Assembly: GCA_022820825.1 (NCBI GenBank)
Contig: JAJEEU010000007.1
Location: 1 to 64,000 of the forward strand
From: Vicinamibacteria bacterium
GTDB taxonomy: Bacteria > Acidobacteriota > Vicinamibacteria > Vicinamibacterales > UBA8438
Reading direction: 5' to 3'
DNA: 64,000 bases
Part shown: one piece after another, positions 24,517-34,100 of the stretch
How the letters are laid out: every line of letters starts with the position of its first letter
Position numbering within the stretch: position 1 is the stretch's first letter
Notes under the pieces: model-generated
Database searches by the model: none
The model's input: only the letters and a program-made list of their open reading frames with translations
What the model was told of the DNA's origin: nothing
Program-made: the position numbers and the translations under genes

Positions 24517-25805
24517 CGCCGTCTCCCGATGATGACGAATTCTTCACCGTAGACTCTGCGCTGCGTCGAATCCCGGGTGAAGAGGCCGCGGGCGTCCCGG
24601 TACGGCGTCATGATCTTCAACGAGACCTTGCGCGGAATTTTCTGGATGTTGTGGAAACCAGCGCGCTGCATGCAGTCCGCGAGATGCCCGGCGTTGTCGA
24701 TTCGCACACCTTGGTACTCGGTGTTGCCGATCACGAATACAGCCATGCCGTTCTCGTTCAGCATCTTCCGGCACTTGGCGACCACCTTGTCCATGTCGAG
24801 GAAATATCGCCCCACCGAATGCGCCTTGCGGCGTTCTTTGTCCAACAGGCTGCTATAGGTGTCTTCGACGGTCGGGCCGAGATCCTTAATGGCGTTCTGG
24901 TCCGGCGCCGGCACCCGATACTGGTTGCCGAGCATGTTCTTGCGCAGTGCGCGATAGTCGGAGGTGCAGCGCAGCCAGAGCGTGGACAGTTGGTGGATGT
25001 CGGCGTAGTCGTAGGAGGTGACGTACGGCGGACTGGTGACGATCAGATCGGCCCGGCAGGCCGGCGCCGCAGGCGCGAGAAAGTTCCGCGTTCGGATGTG
25101 AACCTTAGGGGCGCGGGCGGGGAATCTGTTCTGCTTACAGGTTTCTCGCATCAGCGCGAACTGCTCCGTGAACGCTTCCATAACGCCGCGCGGTGACTTG
25201 TGAGGGTCGAGCTGCGCCTTGATGGACTTGGTCAGCCATCGCGACGTTGGCTTCAGGATGTTGGAGAACCCGCACCGAAAGAAGCTCCGATAGGTGCTGT
25301 TGGCAGGAACCCGTTGACGTATGGCCCGGTCGAGCCGGAGCAGGTCATCGACGTTCCGGTCGTCGAACCAATACCGTATCCGGTCGGTGATCCACGCGCG
25401 ATCGTCCGGCGACGGCTGGATGCGGCGGAATTCGTCCTGGATGGCCTCGAAGTACCGTCCGAGAACCGCATCCCGGTAGCGCCGGGTCTTCACTTTCGCG
25501 ATCAGCGTGGCGACGGGGTTGATGTCGCAGCCCCAGAAGTTCTTTCCGTTTCTCTTCGCTTCCACTGCGGTGGTGCCGCACCCGCAGAACACATCCGCCA
25601 CGACCTTGACGTCGACGCCCTGCCGCTCAGCGTGTTCCAGGGCCTTGGTGGTGATGAAGGCGGGAAACTTCGCGGGATAGCTGTGGATCCTGTGGATCGG
25701 ATCCTCTCTCCTGCCTCTCTGGTCTCCGAAGTCCCAGTACGACGCCGAATCGTCGAACGGGCATGCGTCACTCGGCGCCTGCAACACGGTCTTGGTCGCT
25801 GTCAT
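24513..25805 (-). CDS. DNA methyltransferase with TSPPY motif (beta-class type)
   Basis: The 430-aa enzyme has HRIHSYPAKFPAF near its start, the SAM-binding ADVFCGCGTTAVEAKRNG, and the catalytic VTSPPYVTSYDYADIHQ, followed by GNTEYQGVRIDNAG and RDARGLFTRDS. TSPPY enzymes methylate N4 of cytosine or N6 of adenine; the target cannot be read from sequence. ATG 25805 was taken as start; an in-frame GTG at 25817 is possible, and neither has an ideal ribosome binding site. The 129 bp upstream may hold a separate promoter, though none is clear. Its stop overlaps the start of the GHKL kinase, so it leads a coupled series of five genes. It probably protects self DNA from the associated effectors. Confidence 0.88.
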   Translation of the reverse strand: MTATKTVLQAPSDACPFDDSASYWDFGDQRGRREDPIHRIHSYPAKFPAFITTKALEHAERQGVDVKVVADVFCGCGTTAVEAKRNGKNFWGCDINPVATLIAKVKTRRYRDAVLGRYFEAIQDEFRRIQPSPDDRAWITDRIRYWFDDRNVDDLLRLDRAIRQRVPANSTYRSFFRCGFSNILKPTSRWLTKSIKAQLDPHKSPRGVMEAFTEQFALMRETCKQNRFPARAPKVHIRTRNFLAPAAPACRADLIVTSPPYVTSYDYADIHQLSTLWLRCTSDYRALRKNMLGNQYRVPAPDQNAIKDLGPTVEDTYSSLLDKERRKAHSVGRYFLDMDKVVAKCRKMLNENGMAVFVIGNTEYQGVRIDNAGHLADCMQRAGFHNIQKIPRKVSLKIMTPYRDARGLFTRDSTQRRVYGEEFVIIGRRR

Positions 25806-25934
25806 CCTTGTGTTCACCGCGGATCGGCGTGGCGCTGGCGCCGCACCCACGCCGCCGGCTCGTCGTTCCGCGTCAGGTATAAACGCATCGGATCTGCGTG
25901 GGCATTGTACGCACAGTGCCGCCGTTTGTTGCGG

Positions 25935-28900
25935 TCATGCTCCCTTGCCAAGCTGTTGCAGCTTCCGCTGCCGCGCGGGCGCCATCCCGCTGCGGGCGGC
26001 GATGTGGTTCGAGAGCGATTCCAGGAGCGCGCGTTCTTCGGACGCGGCAGGGGCCAGCTCGATCAGCGCCTGCAGGAACCGGGCGAAGAGGGCGTGGCGC
26101 TTGAGGCCGCGGTCGTCGAGATAGTCGTTGACCTGCGTTTCGTCGCCGGCGCGCCAAAGATGCATCAGCCGGTGGGCCTGGTCGATCAGCGGCGGCTGGC
26201 GCTCGTCTGGAGCCGGGTAGCCGAGGGACTTCCCGCTGCGCCGGCTCCACGGTTTCAGTGTCACCTTGCTCCCGCCACTGCCGAAACCGTCGGGCGGGCC
26301 GGCATCATCGCCAGGGTCCGGAGCTGCGTCGTCAGTTTCGTCGCTGCCCGAGGCTCGGCGGCCGCGCGAGAGGATGTCGTAGCGGTCCGACAGGTCGCGG
26401 TCCGACACGTTGCAGGACAGTGCGTAGAGGATGCACGCGCCGATCGGTGCTTCGCCGAGGCCGAAGTCATTGCGGTGCAGCAAATAGTACGTCGTGACGT
26501 CGTCGAGGCCGCGGGTGGCCCCGGCGTCGCCGTCGCGGGTCAGCACGCGGCCGACGACGAAGTCGACCACTAAGCGCCGCACCTCGCGGAGAAATTCCGA
26601 CACCGTCATCTGCGAGCCGGCGGCGTCCGCCTTCTTGACGACCGGATGCTTCGAGAACGCTTCCAGCGCCGGTCCGGTGGCCGCCCACACGAAGTCGGGA
26701 CCGCGGATGCCGGCGTCCCAGAAATCCCGAAGCTGTTGCGTGATGTTCCTGCGCATCTCGGCCAGCACCGGGGCGTCCCAGCCGGCGCGCGCTGGCGGGC
26801 GCTTGCGGCAGACGATCCAGATGGAGGAGGCGAGCGCGGCGGATGCGAGAGAACGCTGCCGCGTTTCCATTTCCGTCCGGATCGGCCACGAGCCGTCCAC
26901 CACGAACCCGGTGCGGATCAGCGCCGAGACCAACGTCTCCCAGGCGTCCGGCGACTTGTTGGCGAAGACGAGCACGAGCCGCCCGTCACTGCGCAGCGCT
27001 GCATGGAAGCCCGCGAACGCCCGCGCCATACCGTCCTCGTAGTTCCGCTTGGATGCCTCCCGGTCGCCGCCGAAGCGGGCCGCATCGTCGATCAGCTCCC
27101 CGTCGTTAGCCCCGGCGTTCCACTTCGGGCCGAGCGGCGCCTCAAAGGCTGCGTCGATCGCCGGCGACAGCCCCCACAGGGCCCGCCGCAGCCAGACGTG
27201 GAAGAAGTCCATCAGGTCCGAGTATGGAATGGCGTCGTAGTAGGGGGGATCGGTGCAGATCACGTCGAAACCGGCGTCCCGGTCGTCGCTGGCCGGTGAG
27301 GCGGCGGCGGACCCGCGCAGCACGGCAGATGCGGGCGCGCCGTCCGTGGCGGTGAGCAGGTGCTCGCATACTTCGGCCGTCCACTCGACCGCCTGGACGA
27401 AACCGCCGGTGGTGTTCGCCAACGGACAAGATTCCGCAAAGTCCCAGATCATCGGCAGTGCGTAGCGGGCGAATGTGCTGCGGATCTTCTCGGGATCGTT
27501 GGTCCAGGTCGCCAACGCGCTTCCACGATCGGCCAGACGGCTGATCGTCGGCGCCAGCGCGGCGACCAACGCCTCGCGCCACCCTTCAGGCCAAGCGGCC
27601 ATCCTCTCCGGCAGGCGGCGAGTCTCCTGCACGAACGTGCCGAGCGCCAGGAGCTGGCGGTCCGTGAAGAGCGTACGCCACGCGTCGAAGCCATAGCGCG
27701 GAATCCGCATGCCGAGGTTGTCCTCGCTTGGCGTCGGCTCGTTGGGCAGACCGAACGGGATGTCCGCGTAGAGCGCGTCGAGGTCGGCCTGCTCCACGCG
27801 CGCCGCCTGCTGCTCCAGCTCGGTCGGGAGCCGGTATTCCTTGCCGTGCGCGCCATCGACCACGACGGCGGTCATCACTTCACCCAGCCGCCCGGCCCGG
27901 CCGTCGAGCCGTAGGTCCTGCATGGTCATGATGGCGGGGCAGAGCGGACACTGGACACCAGACCGGCTCATCGTGCCGACGCCCAGCCGCCGGTCGTGCT
28001 CGCGCCGCTGCGCCGCGTTGCCGTCCGCCCGCGGCACGCCGCTCTCGACGCCGAACGTCACGCCGCCGCTGTCCGCGTCCGGCGTCATCGCCAGCAGCAC
28101 CCGCTTGGCGCCCTTCTTGGCGAGCCAGAGGGTTTTGAGCAGCGGTATCGTCGCGCGGCATTCCTTGCAGCGGGCCGTGCGCGCCCAGAGATAGGCGACG
28201 GTCGGCTTCGCCACCCAACGCGGATTCCGAGGGTCTTTCAGGTAGACCGCATCGAGTTCGGCGTTCAGAGGCCCGGCGTCCGTATTGCCGTCCGCATCCG
28301 GGTCCAACAGCGTCATCGGCCGCGGTTCGAACGGCCGCCCGCCCGGCTTGAGCGCCTGAAACGCCGCGTAGGTCGGATAGCGGCGGGCCAGCCGCCGACG
28401 CGCCTCCGCCAGCACCCGGCGCCCCCACGCGCGGACCTGCCACGCGAGGTCGGCTTCGCGGTCAGGTCCCGGATCGAGCAGCTTCGGTTCCGTCTCGCGG
28501 TCGTCGCCGAGGCCGAGCTCGTCGAGTTCGCGGCGCAACGCTCGGCCCTTGACGCCCTGCGCTTTCAGGAAAGCGGCCATGAAGTCGCGGTCCCGTAGCG
28601 CGGATTCCGGCAGCGGCCGGGTCTCGCCCGCGAGTTTCCGCGGATAGTCGAGCGTGCACTTCAGGATGAACCAGGCGACCGGGTTGATGTCGACCGCCGT
28701 GACCTTGCAACCCAGCCGCATCGCCTCCAGCGGGATCGCGCCACCGCCGGCGAACGGGTCCAGCACCTTCGGTGCCCGGCCGCCGTACGCATCGCGAATC
28801 CGCGCGCGGAACCAGTCCAGGTCCGGTTCATTTTCCGTCTCGCGCTTCCAGTGCAGGATGCCGCCCTGTGTCTCCCGCTTCCGCCGCGCGACCGTCCGCC

Positions 28901-29156
28901 CGCCGACACGCTCGTCCTCGACCGTCTCGACCACCGTGCCCGCCATACGCCGGTAGACCGCCTGCCGTTCCCGCGCGTTGCCCGGGTCCGGCAGCAGCGT
29001 CGCGATCAGCGCCGCACGGCACGCCGCCAGTGGCCGCCGCGCCGGCCAGATATGCAGCGTCGAGATATGCCCATGGCGCACGTTCTTCTCGTGCACGGCG
29101 TCGAGCGACACCTGCTCCAGCGGGAAGGCGGCTTCGATGAGGCGCTTGTCTTTCAC
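25935..29156 (-). CDS. DUF1156-family DNA methylase, methylase component of an Hma-like defence system
   Basis: The 1073-aa protein has the DUF1156 N-terminus (RLIEAAFPLEQVS, then HGHISTLHIWPARRPLAACR), the SAM-binding VLDPFAGGGAIPLEAMRLG (about 132-149), zinc-ribbon Cys pairs (CKEC and later CPLC) and the catalytic CTDPPYYDAIPYSDLMDFF about two thirds along. The family (COG1743) is a large adenine-specific methylase that travels with a DUF499 ATPase and a helicase. GTG 29156 starts the conserved region; no good ribosome binding site precedes it. HicB lies 82 bp upstream. The gap to the second methyltransferase gene is 129 bp and holds only a 21-codon frame (25873-25938) of doubtful reality. 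Confidence 0.9.
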   Translation of the reverse strand: MKDKRLIEAAFPLEQVSLDAVHEKNVRHGHISTLHIWPARRPLAACRAALIATLLPDPGNARERQAVYRRMAGTVVETVEDERVGGRTVARRKRETQGGILHWKRETENEPDLDWFRARIRDAYGGRAPKVLDPFAGGGAIPLEAMRLGCKVTAVDINPVAWFILKCTLDYPRKLAGETRPLPESALRDRDFMAAFLKAQGVKGRALRRELDELGLGDDRETEPKLLDPGPDREADLAWQVRAWGRRVLAEARRRLARRYPTYAAFQALKPGGRPFEPRPMTLLDPDADGNTDAGPLNAELDAVYLKDPRNPRWVAKPTVAYLWARTARCKECRATIPLLKTLWLAKKGAKRVLLAMTPDADSGGVTFGVESGVPRADGNAAQRREHDRRLGVGTMSRSGVQCPLCPAIMTMQDLRLDGRAGRLGEVMTAVVVDGAHGKEYRLPTELEQQAARVEQADLDALYADIPFGLPNEPTPSEDNLGMRIPRYGFDAWRTLFTDRQLLALGTFVQETRRLPERMAAWPEGWREALVAALAPTISRLADRGSALATWTNDPEKIRSTFARYALPMIWDFAESCPLANTTGGFVQAVEWTAEVCEHLLTATDGAPASAVLRGSAAASPASDDRDAGFDVICTDPPYYDAIPYSDLMDFFHVWLRRALWGLSPAIDAAFEAPLGPKWNAGANDGELIDDAARFGGDREASKRNYEDGMARAFAGFHAALRSDGRLVLVFANKSPDAWETLVSALIRTGFVVDGSWPIRTEMETRQRSLASAALASSIWIVCRKRPPARAGWDAPVLAEMRRNITQQLRDFWDAGIRGPDFVWAATGPALEAFSKHPVVKKADAAGSQMTVSEFLREVRRLVVDFVVGRVLTRDGDAGATRGLDDVTTYYLLHRNDFGLGEAPIGACILYALSCNVSDRDLSDRYDILSRGRRASGSDETDDAAPDPGDDAGPPDGFGSGGSKVTLKPWSRRSGKSLGYPAPDERQPPLIDQAHRLMHLWRAGDETQVNDYLDDRGLKRHALFARFLQALIELAPAASEERALLESLSNHIAARSGMAPARQRKLQQLGKGA

Positions 29157-29238
29157 CGCAGGTATTTCCGGTCGATATGCATGAGAGCGAGAGGTTGTCC
29201 GGTTCGCACCGAGCTTGGCAGGGAGCACACGTCGCCGT

Positions 29239-29667
29239 TTACGCTGCGGTGGATTCCACGACGAGCTCGCGGCCGAGTTGCCGTAGCGCCTTGTGCAGCC
29301 GATTGGCTGCGGTTGCATGGCGCGGGTCCAGCATGCGGCGGACAACCTTGTCGTCGACCCCGAGCTGTCGGGCGAATGCAAGGCGCGACAGGCCGCTGTC
29401 CCGAAACGCCAGCACCAGTGCAGCCTTGGCGGCCATCGCCGGCGGCACGGCGACTCGATGTTCGCCGGCGCGCCGGGCGCTGGGGCTTGGGATCGGATTG
29501 CCGTCGACGATACGGCCGGCGATAGCCTCCTCCAGCGCGTCCGTGGCTTCAGCCAGCGCCTCGGCCTCGTTTCTGCCCGAGGTCAGACACTCTGGCAAGT
29601 CACGGAATGAAACGACGATCTCATCGGAGCCGGTGGAGTGCAGGTGCGCGGGGTAGACGAAACGCAT
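29239..29667 (-). CDS. hicB: HicB antitoxin with C-terminal DNA-binding domain
   Basis: The 142-aa protein has the HicB partial RNase H-like fold (MRFVYPAHL, VVSFRDLPECLTSGRNEAEAL) followed by a helix-turn-helix tail (SGLSRLAFARQLGVDDKVVRRML) that would bind the operator. ATG 29667 has GGAGG 6 nt upstream (29674-29678 on the other strand). It follows HicA by 23 bp. It should neutralise the toxin and repress the operon through the palindrome at 29931-29944. Its tail resembles an XRE-type domain rather than the ribbon-helix-helix found in other HicBs. Confidence 0.9.
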   Translation of the reverse strand: MRFVYPAHLHSTGSDEIVVSFRDLPECLTSGRNEAEALAEATDALEEAIAGRIVDGNPIPSPSARRAGEHRVAVPPAMAAKAALVLAFRDSGLSRLAFARQLGVDDKVVRRMLDPRHATAANRLHKALRQLGRELVVESTAA

Positions 29668-29690
29668 GGACAACCTCCGGAAAGCGACCT

Positions 29691-29906
29691 TTACCGAAAA
29701 TCCTGGACGGTGAGGCTCAACTGATGGCGCATGGCGGCCAGCAGTCCCGCGCCGAGTTCCTTGCGGCGGCCTTTCACGACGGTCTTGCGGTCACCGTAGT
29801 GGAGCATGATATGGCTGCCTTTGCCGCGCATCATGTCGACGCGGACCGGTACGCCTCGCTCTCGCCCGATTTCCATGACGCGGTCGATGAACTGCCAACC
29901 CTTCAC
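29691..29906 (-). CDS. hicA: HicA mRNA interferase toxin
   Basis: The 71-aa product has the double-stranded RNA-binding-like fold of HicA: a tryptophan-bearing N-terminus (MKGWQFIDRV) and the active His in KGSHIMLHYGDRKTVV. It cleaves mRNA when free. The short frame starts at GTG 29906 after the promoter-operator at 29925-29944, and the HicB antitoxin follows. The pair lies between the AbiJ-like gene and the DUF1156 methylase, within the defence system, on the same strand. Confidence 0.88.
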   Translation of the reverse strand: MKGWQFIDRVMEIGRERGVPVRVDMMRGKGSHIMLHYGDRKTVVKGRRKELGAGLLAAMRHQLSLTVQDFR

Positions 29907-29924
29907 CTATCATCCATCGCCGGC

Positions 29925-29944
29925 AGTCTAGGACACAAGTGTCC
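29925..29944 (-). promoter_or_regulatory. Probable HicAB promoter and palindromic operator
   Basis: GGACAC (29931-29936) and GTGTCC (29939-29944) form a perfect 6-bp inverted repeat with a 2-nt centre, abutting a TAGACT -10-like hexamer (29925-29930, minus strand) that lies 18 nt before the HicA start. It overlaps the space where the -35 and spacer should be, so a repressor bound there would block transcription. The -35 itself is weak. Confidence 0.5.
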
Positions 29945-29977
29945 GGGTGACACGGCAGCGAGCGAGCCGGTCGCCGG

Positions 29978-31027
29978 TCATGAGAATTCCTTTCCAGGGT
30001 GCTTGCGCCACAAGTAGCTCGCGAACGATGCACAGGCGCCCAGCATGAACACGGCCTCGTCCGGGCCCACCCGCGCGTCCGTCCGGTCGAGTAGCGCGTG
30101 GCGAATGCCCTGCTCGTTCGACGTGTAGCCGTACAGCTTGCTGAACGCCTTCTCAAGGGCCGGATGCAGCGCCCCGCGCTGCTTGAGCGATGCCAAGGCA
30201 GGTCGGAGTGTGTCGGACGCCTTGGGATCGAGTTGCCGCGCAACGGACTCAACGGCATGGATGCTCTCCCGAACGCTACCCGCCCAGTCGCCACTATTGA
30301 TGCGTGCCGCCGCCTCCCGCAAATGCTTGGCGCTAGAGCCCAGACCGCCATCCTGCAGCGTCTGCAAAGCCTCGACAACCGCCGTGCCCTCCTCGGGCGT
30401 GACTGCCGGGACGATGGTCGGCGGTGGTCCGGGGTCGATGGTGTAGGCGAGTCGGCATTCCGCAAACGCGCGCTTCGTCTCCGCGATGAACCGTCCTGGA
30501 CAGCGAGGATGTCTCAGGACGAACTGGATCAGGTCGAAGACCTTATTGAAGGGCAGGGACTCGATTTGGTGACGGAGATCTTGACAGACCGAATCAAATG
30601 CCAAACGCAAGTCATCCAACGGACGTTCGTCGAACTGGGTGTGCTTTGCACGCAGAATGTCTGGCCAAGTGTCGAAGACAAACCGTGGGTGATTCTTGCG
30701 TCGCATCGTGGATTTGGCAAGGTGTTCATAGAACAAATTCCAGATCCGCGTCCGTGCCGCCCGAGGCAGGTCCTCCAGCTTGAGCGGTCTCGGAATCTCC
30801 TCGTATCCCTGCGCCTGGGAGAAACTGAGTTCTCGCAGGTCGCGACGCGCCAGCGTTTCGCGAGAGCTGGCGGACTGTTGCCGCTGGTCTTCGGCAGCGG
30901 AAGCTCGGGCCACTTGCTCCGCCGGTTCTTGAACACGCTGCGCCGCACGTTGCATCGCCGTCTCGCCGGCGGCCAAGCCCGGAGCGCCCTCGGTTTTCTT
31001 GATCGGATTCCGGGACGGATAGCTCAC
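29978..31027 (-). CDS. AbiJ-like abortive-infection protein with C-terminal HEPN-like domain
   Basis: The 349-aa product starts with a Gln/Ala-rich stretch (about 1-60), then a segment resembling the AbiJ N-terminal domain (AbiJ_NTD4): LSFSQAQGYEEIPRPLKLE, RTRIWNLFYEHLAK and ILRAKHTQFDERPLDDL. The C-terminal ~120 residues form a helical HEPN-like region (GSVRESIHAVESVARQL to GPDEAVFMLGACASFASYLW). Proteins of this type kill or arrest an infected cell, probably as an RNase; a clear RxxxxH motif was not identified. The GTG at 31027 overlaps the stop of the 39-aa frame as GTGA, so it is coupled to the upstream STAND ATPase run. It is likely an effector. Confidence 0.72.
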   Translation of the reverse strand: MSYPSRNPIKKTEGAPGLAAGETAMQRAAQRVQEPAEQVARASAAEDQRQQSASSRETLARRDLRELSFSQAQGYEEIPRPLKLEDLPRAARTRIWNLFYEHLAKSTMRRKNHPRFVFDTWPDILRAKHTQFDERPLDDLRLAFDSVCQDLRHQIESLPFNKVFDLIQFVLRHPRCPGRFIAETKRAFAECRLAYTIDPGPPPTIVPAVTPEEGTAVVEALQTLQDGGLGSSAKHLREAAARINSGDWAGSVRESIHAVESVARQLDPKASDTLRPALASLKQRGALHPALEKAFSKLYGYTSNEQGIRHALLDRTDARVGPDEAVFMLGACASFASYLWRKHPGKEFS

Positions 31028-31143
31028 TCTCGGATCCCTTCCACAACGGACATCAGCACCTCCCTTGCATCGTCGTAGCCCGTCCACGCGTCAAGGATCA
31101 CGACGCTCCCTTCTTTAATGGTTGCGGTCACTTCCTTATTCAT
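31024..31143 (-). CDS. 39-aa small protein between the STAND ATPase and the AbiJ-like gene
   Basis: The frame runs from ATG 31143 to TGA 31024-31026, giving a 39-aa acidic peptide (MNKEVTATIKEGSVVILDAW, then a turn and a helix ending SVVEGIRE). It starts 9 bp after the STAND stop and its stop overlaps the GTG of the AbiJ-like gene as GTGA, the coupling used throughout this cluster. This positional fit, rather than any similarity, supports it. No function is known. It could be a short antitoxin-like partner or only a translational coupler. Confidence 0.55.
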   Translation of the reverse strand: MNKEVTATIKEGSVVILDAWTGYDDAREVLMSVVEGIRE

Positions 31144-31152
31144 CCCGTAAGG

Positions 31153-34100
31153 CTACCGCTCGAACTTCTCCAATTCATCTTGTGCTCCGAAGATGCCTTC
31201 GAGGCAAAGATGATCGATCAAGTCCAGCGAGCGCACTGTCCACTCGTCGTCCGGGTGTTGCTGGTACGTGCGGAAGACAAGTTTCACGACTGTTTCCACG
31301 TCCTCGAACCGACCGGCTTGGAGATCCGGTGCGCCGTCGGTTGCGCGACGGAGATATTTTTCGCAAACCAGGCACGTCATGCCCGGCAGGCGACCCTGTG
31401 TGTGCTCCAGTGTATTCAGGAGCCAAAAGGTGTCGTCGAACGCCCGGCTGTTACAAAAGGACTCGATGAGATTTCTGTATGCATCCAGCGCTTCGTCGGG
31501 CAACTTCTGGAAGCATGATGCCGCTTCGCTCCGCACGTCGGCTTCGGTGTCATCGAACAGCCGGACAAGCGCCGTTTCGCACCAGGGTCGACACTCCGGC
31601 TCACCGATGTTTGCAGCGGCCACCTCGGCCGCGCCGCGGCGGCTGTGGGCATCGCCTCGCAAGGCCACTTCCGCGAGGTCGGCCGCGTTGTGGTGATGCA
31701 GGCTGCCAATGCAGGCAAGACATGCACCGGCCTGACGAACTGCCTGCTCGGAGGATCGCAGCATCCGTTCGACGATTGGCCGCACCTCGTCGAGCCGGGT
31801 GCGGAGTGCGTCGCGAAGGAGACTGTAGATGTCGGCAGTTGCCAACAGGCAGTCCTCGGACAGGTCCATGCTCAGGAAGAGCAACATGCCGAGTGCGGAG
31901 TCACGGAAGGCCACCGCGCGGAGCGTCCCTGCGACGCATGATCGGACTGCCACACTGGGATCGCGAACCATCCGATCGAGGGTGCCGCGGAACCGCTTGA
32001 CGTACGACGCATCCTTGAGGATAAGGTTTCGAACGGCCCAGGCGGCCCGCCCGCGGGTGGTATTGATGCCGGCCGTGAGAATGTCGCCACCGTAGCATGT
32101 AAGGTCGCTGTCCTCGTCTTCCCGCCAGAGTTCCTGTGCCGGATCGTCGTCTTCCGTGGCAAGCCAGTCGAGCATTGCGACCGCATCGTCGGGAAGCAGG
32201 TCCTCCACCTGCCTGAGCACGTCCGCGATCGAACGGCCGCAGGCGCTTCGGGCCTCCTCGAAACCTTTGTGGCACACGTGAAGCTTGATGTCTTCCGCAA
32301 TCGTGGCGTCTTTCAACGCATCGAGTACCTCCTGCAGGTAAATGGGATTTGTGTCGGCTGGGAACCTCAGGCTGAGACGCGCGAATCTATGGGGTTCTGC
32401 CTTGACGCATTCGCCGAGCACCCGAGCTAGTTGCAGAGCACCGCCCGTGGGTTGGTCACCGGAAAAATCGATCCGGTCCTCCGACGGGTATTTTGTGATT
32501 GCACGCAGCCACTGGTCATCTGTCATCTCTCGCGTGGCGTGTTCCTCTATCGGGGACTGCACGAATGCGGCCTTGAGCGTTCGGGGCTCGCGCGCCGGAT
32601 CACCGAACTTCCGCGCCAGTTCATCGAACCGTGTGGTCGCTGTCTTGCTCCGTAGTTCCGTGGGAAATGCCGAGAGCAGGTCGAATCGAGATCGCCCGAA
32701 TTGTCTGTATCCTTTGGGAGTTCGCTCCCAGGGCGAAACGTAGTCCAGAATCACTGCCTCGATCCGCTGGCGGTTTTGGGGCGTGCACTGCGGGACGATT
32801 GCCCGGATCGTCTCCATGGCACACCAGTTCAGGCTGTCGGAGAATCCGCATTGGAATCGCCAGGGTTCATCGCACAGTGCGACGATTGCCTCGTCGGCGT
32901 AGCGTGATGCCCCTCCGCGGCACAGAGCCAGCAGGAGGTAGTTCGAGACGTACGTGTCACGGCGGCGCAGGTCGGCAATGACGTCGCCGAGCGGCACGGC
33001 GCCGTTGCGCGCGAGTGCGGCGAGTGCGTCCGCCAGCTTTGAGAGGCATGCATCTCCACCATTCGGAGATACGGTCCTGACGAGAATGGGCCATACGGGG
33101 TCACCTCTGGGCGGCGCGTCGCCGGTTGCGGTGGTGTCCGAGATCTTGAGAACGACTGGAAGGAGGTGTTCGACAAAAGCAGCCGGGGCATTGTCGGCAG
33201 CCAGGGAGAACAGTCTCGCTGCGGAGGACCCACGACCGAATAGTGCCGCGTACTCGGGGGGTCGCCGGACCGCTCGAATGATTGTGAATTGTCGGCGGAT
33301 CCGGTGCGCCATCACCTCGGATAACCACTTTGGACGATGTTGCCCCAGACCGCTGAGCATGCTCCAGAACGTACTGTTTTGCGCAAGGCGTGGCCGGGCT
33401 TCGTCGAGCGTGCCATTGTCTATCAGGCGCAGGAAAAGGTCGAAGAAGCGGCGGCTCCTATGGTGTCGGGTTGACTCCATGAAGGATCGAAGCCGACGCG
33501 CCCACGCACCGCCTGTGTCGGCGTACGGTTCGAGAAGTTCGGCGACTCGATCCGGTAAATGGCGTTGGTGGAACCGCAGGTAGTTCATCGCCATTTCGGC
33601 GAGGCGGTCGTTCTCCGCAGTCAGCCAGCTCTCGGTCAGGCCGCGCCGGTCGACTTCCACGAACCACGGTCGTGATCCGAAGAGACGCCGCCACGCGAGC
33701 GCCGAGAGCTTGTCCGGATTTGGCGCGCCGTTCTCTACGGCCTTGATCGCCGGCCCGATCCAGGAGTGCCAGATACGCCACTCTTCTTCCGTCGGGTCCG
33801 GCACTTCAGCCAGTAGTGCGAACGCGAGGTCCTTGAGATGCGGTCGGATGCCGTCGTCTGCCAGCAGGTCGCGGAGCTCCCTGACGTAACGGGGCCGGTC
33901 GGCGTCACGGAGGTAGGCTAGCACCTGCCGTACCTGGGCGCGGCGGAACGGGTGCTGCTCGGACGCCTTCAGAAACGACACCAGGGGTTCCGTTCGACTG
34001 ACGAACACACGGGCGAAGGCATAGTCGAAGAAGCTCTCGTGGCCAAAACCGTAGCGGCGCCCGTCGAGCGTGATCACGCCTTCCGAGGCGAGTTGGTCGA

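Noticed and set aside
25873-25938. A 21-codon frame overlapping the end of the DUF1156 methylase by ATGA
   Set aside because: It begins with an AAGGGAG only 1 nt before its ATG, too close to work, and does not couple to the next gene.
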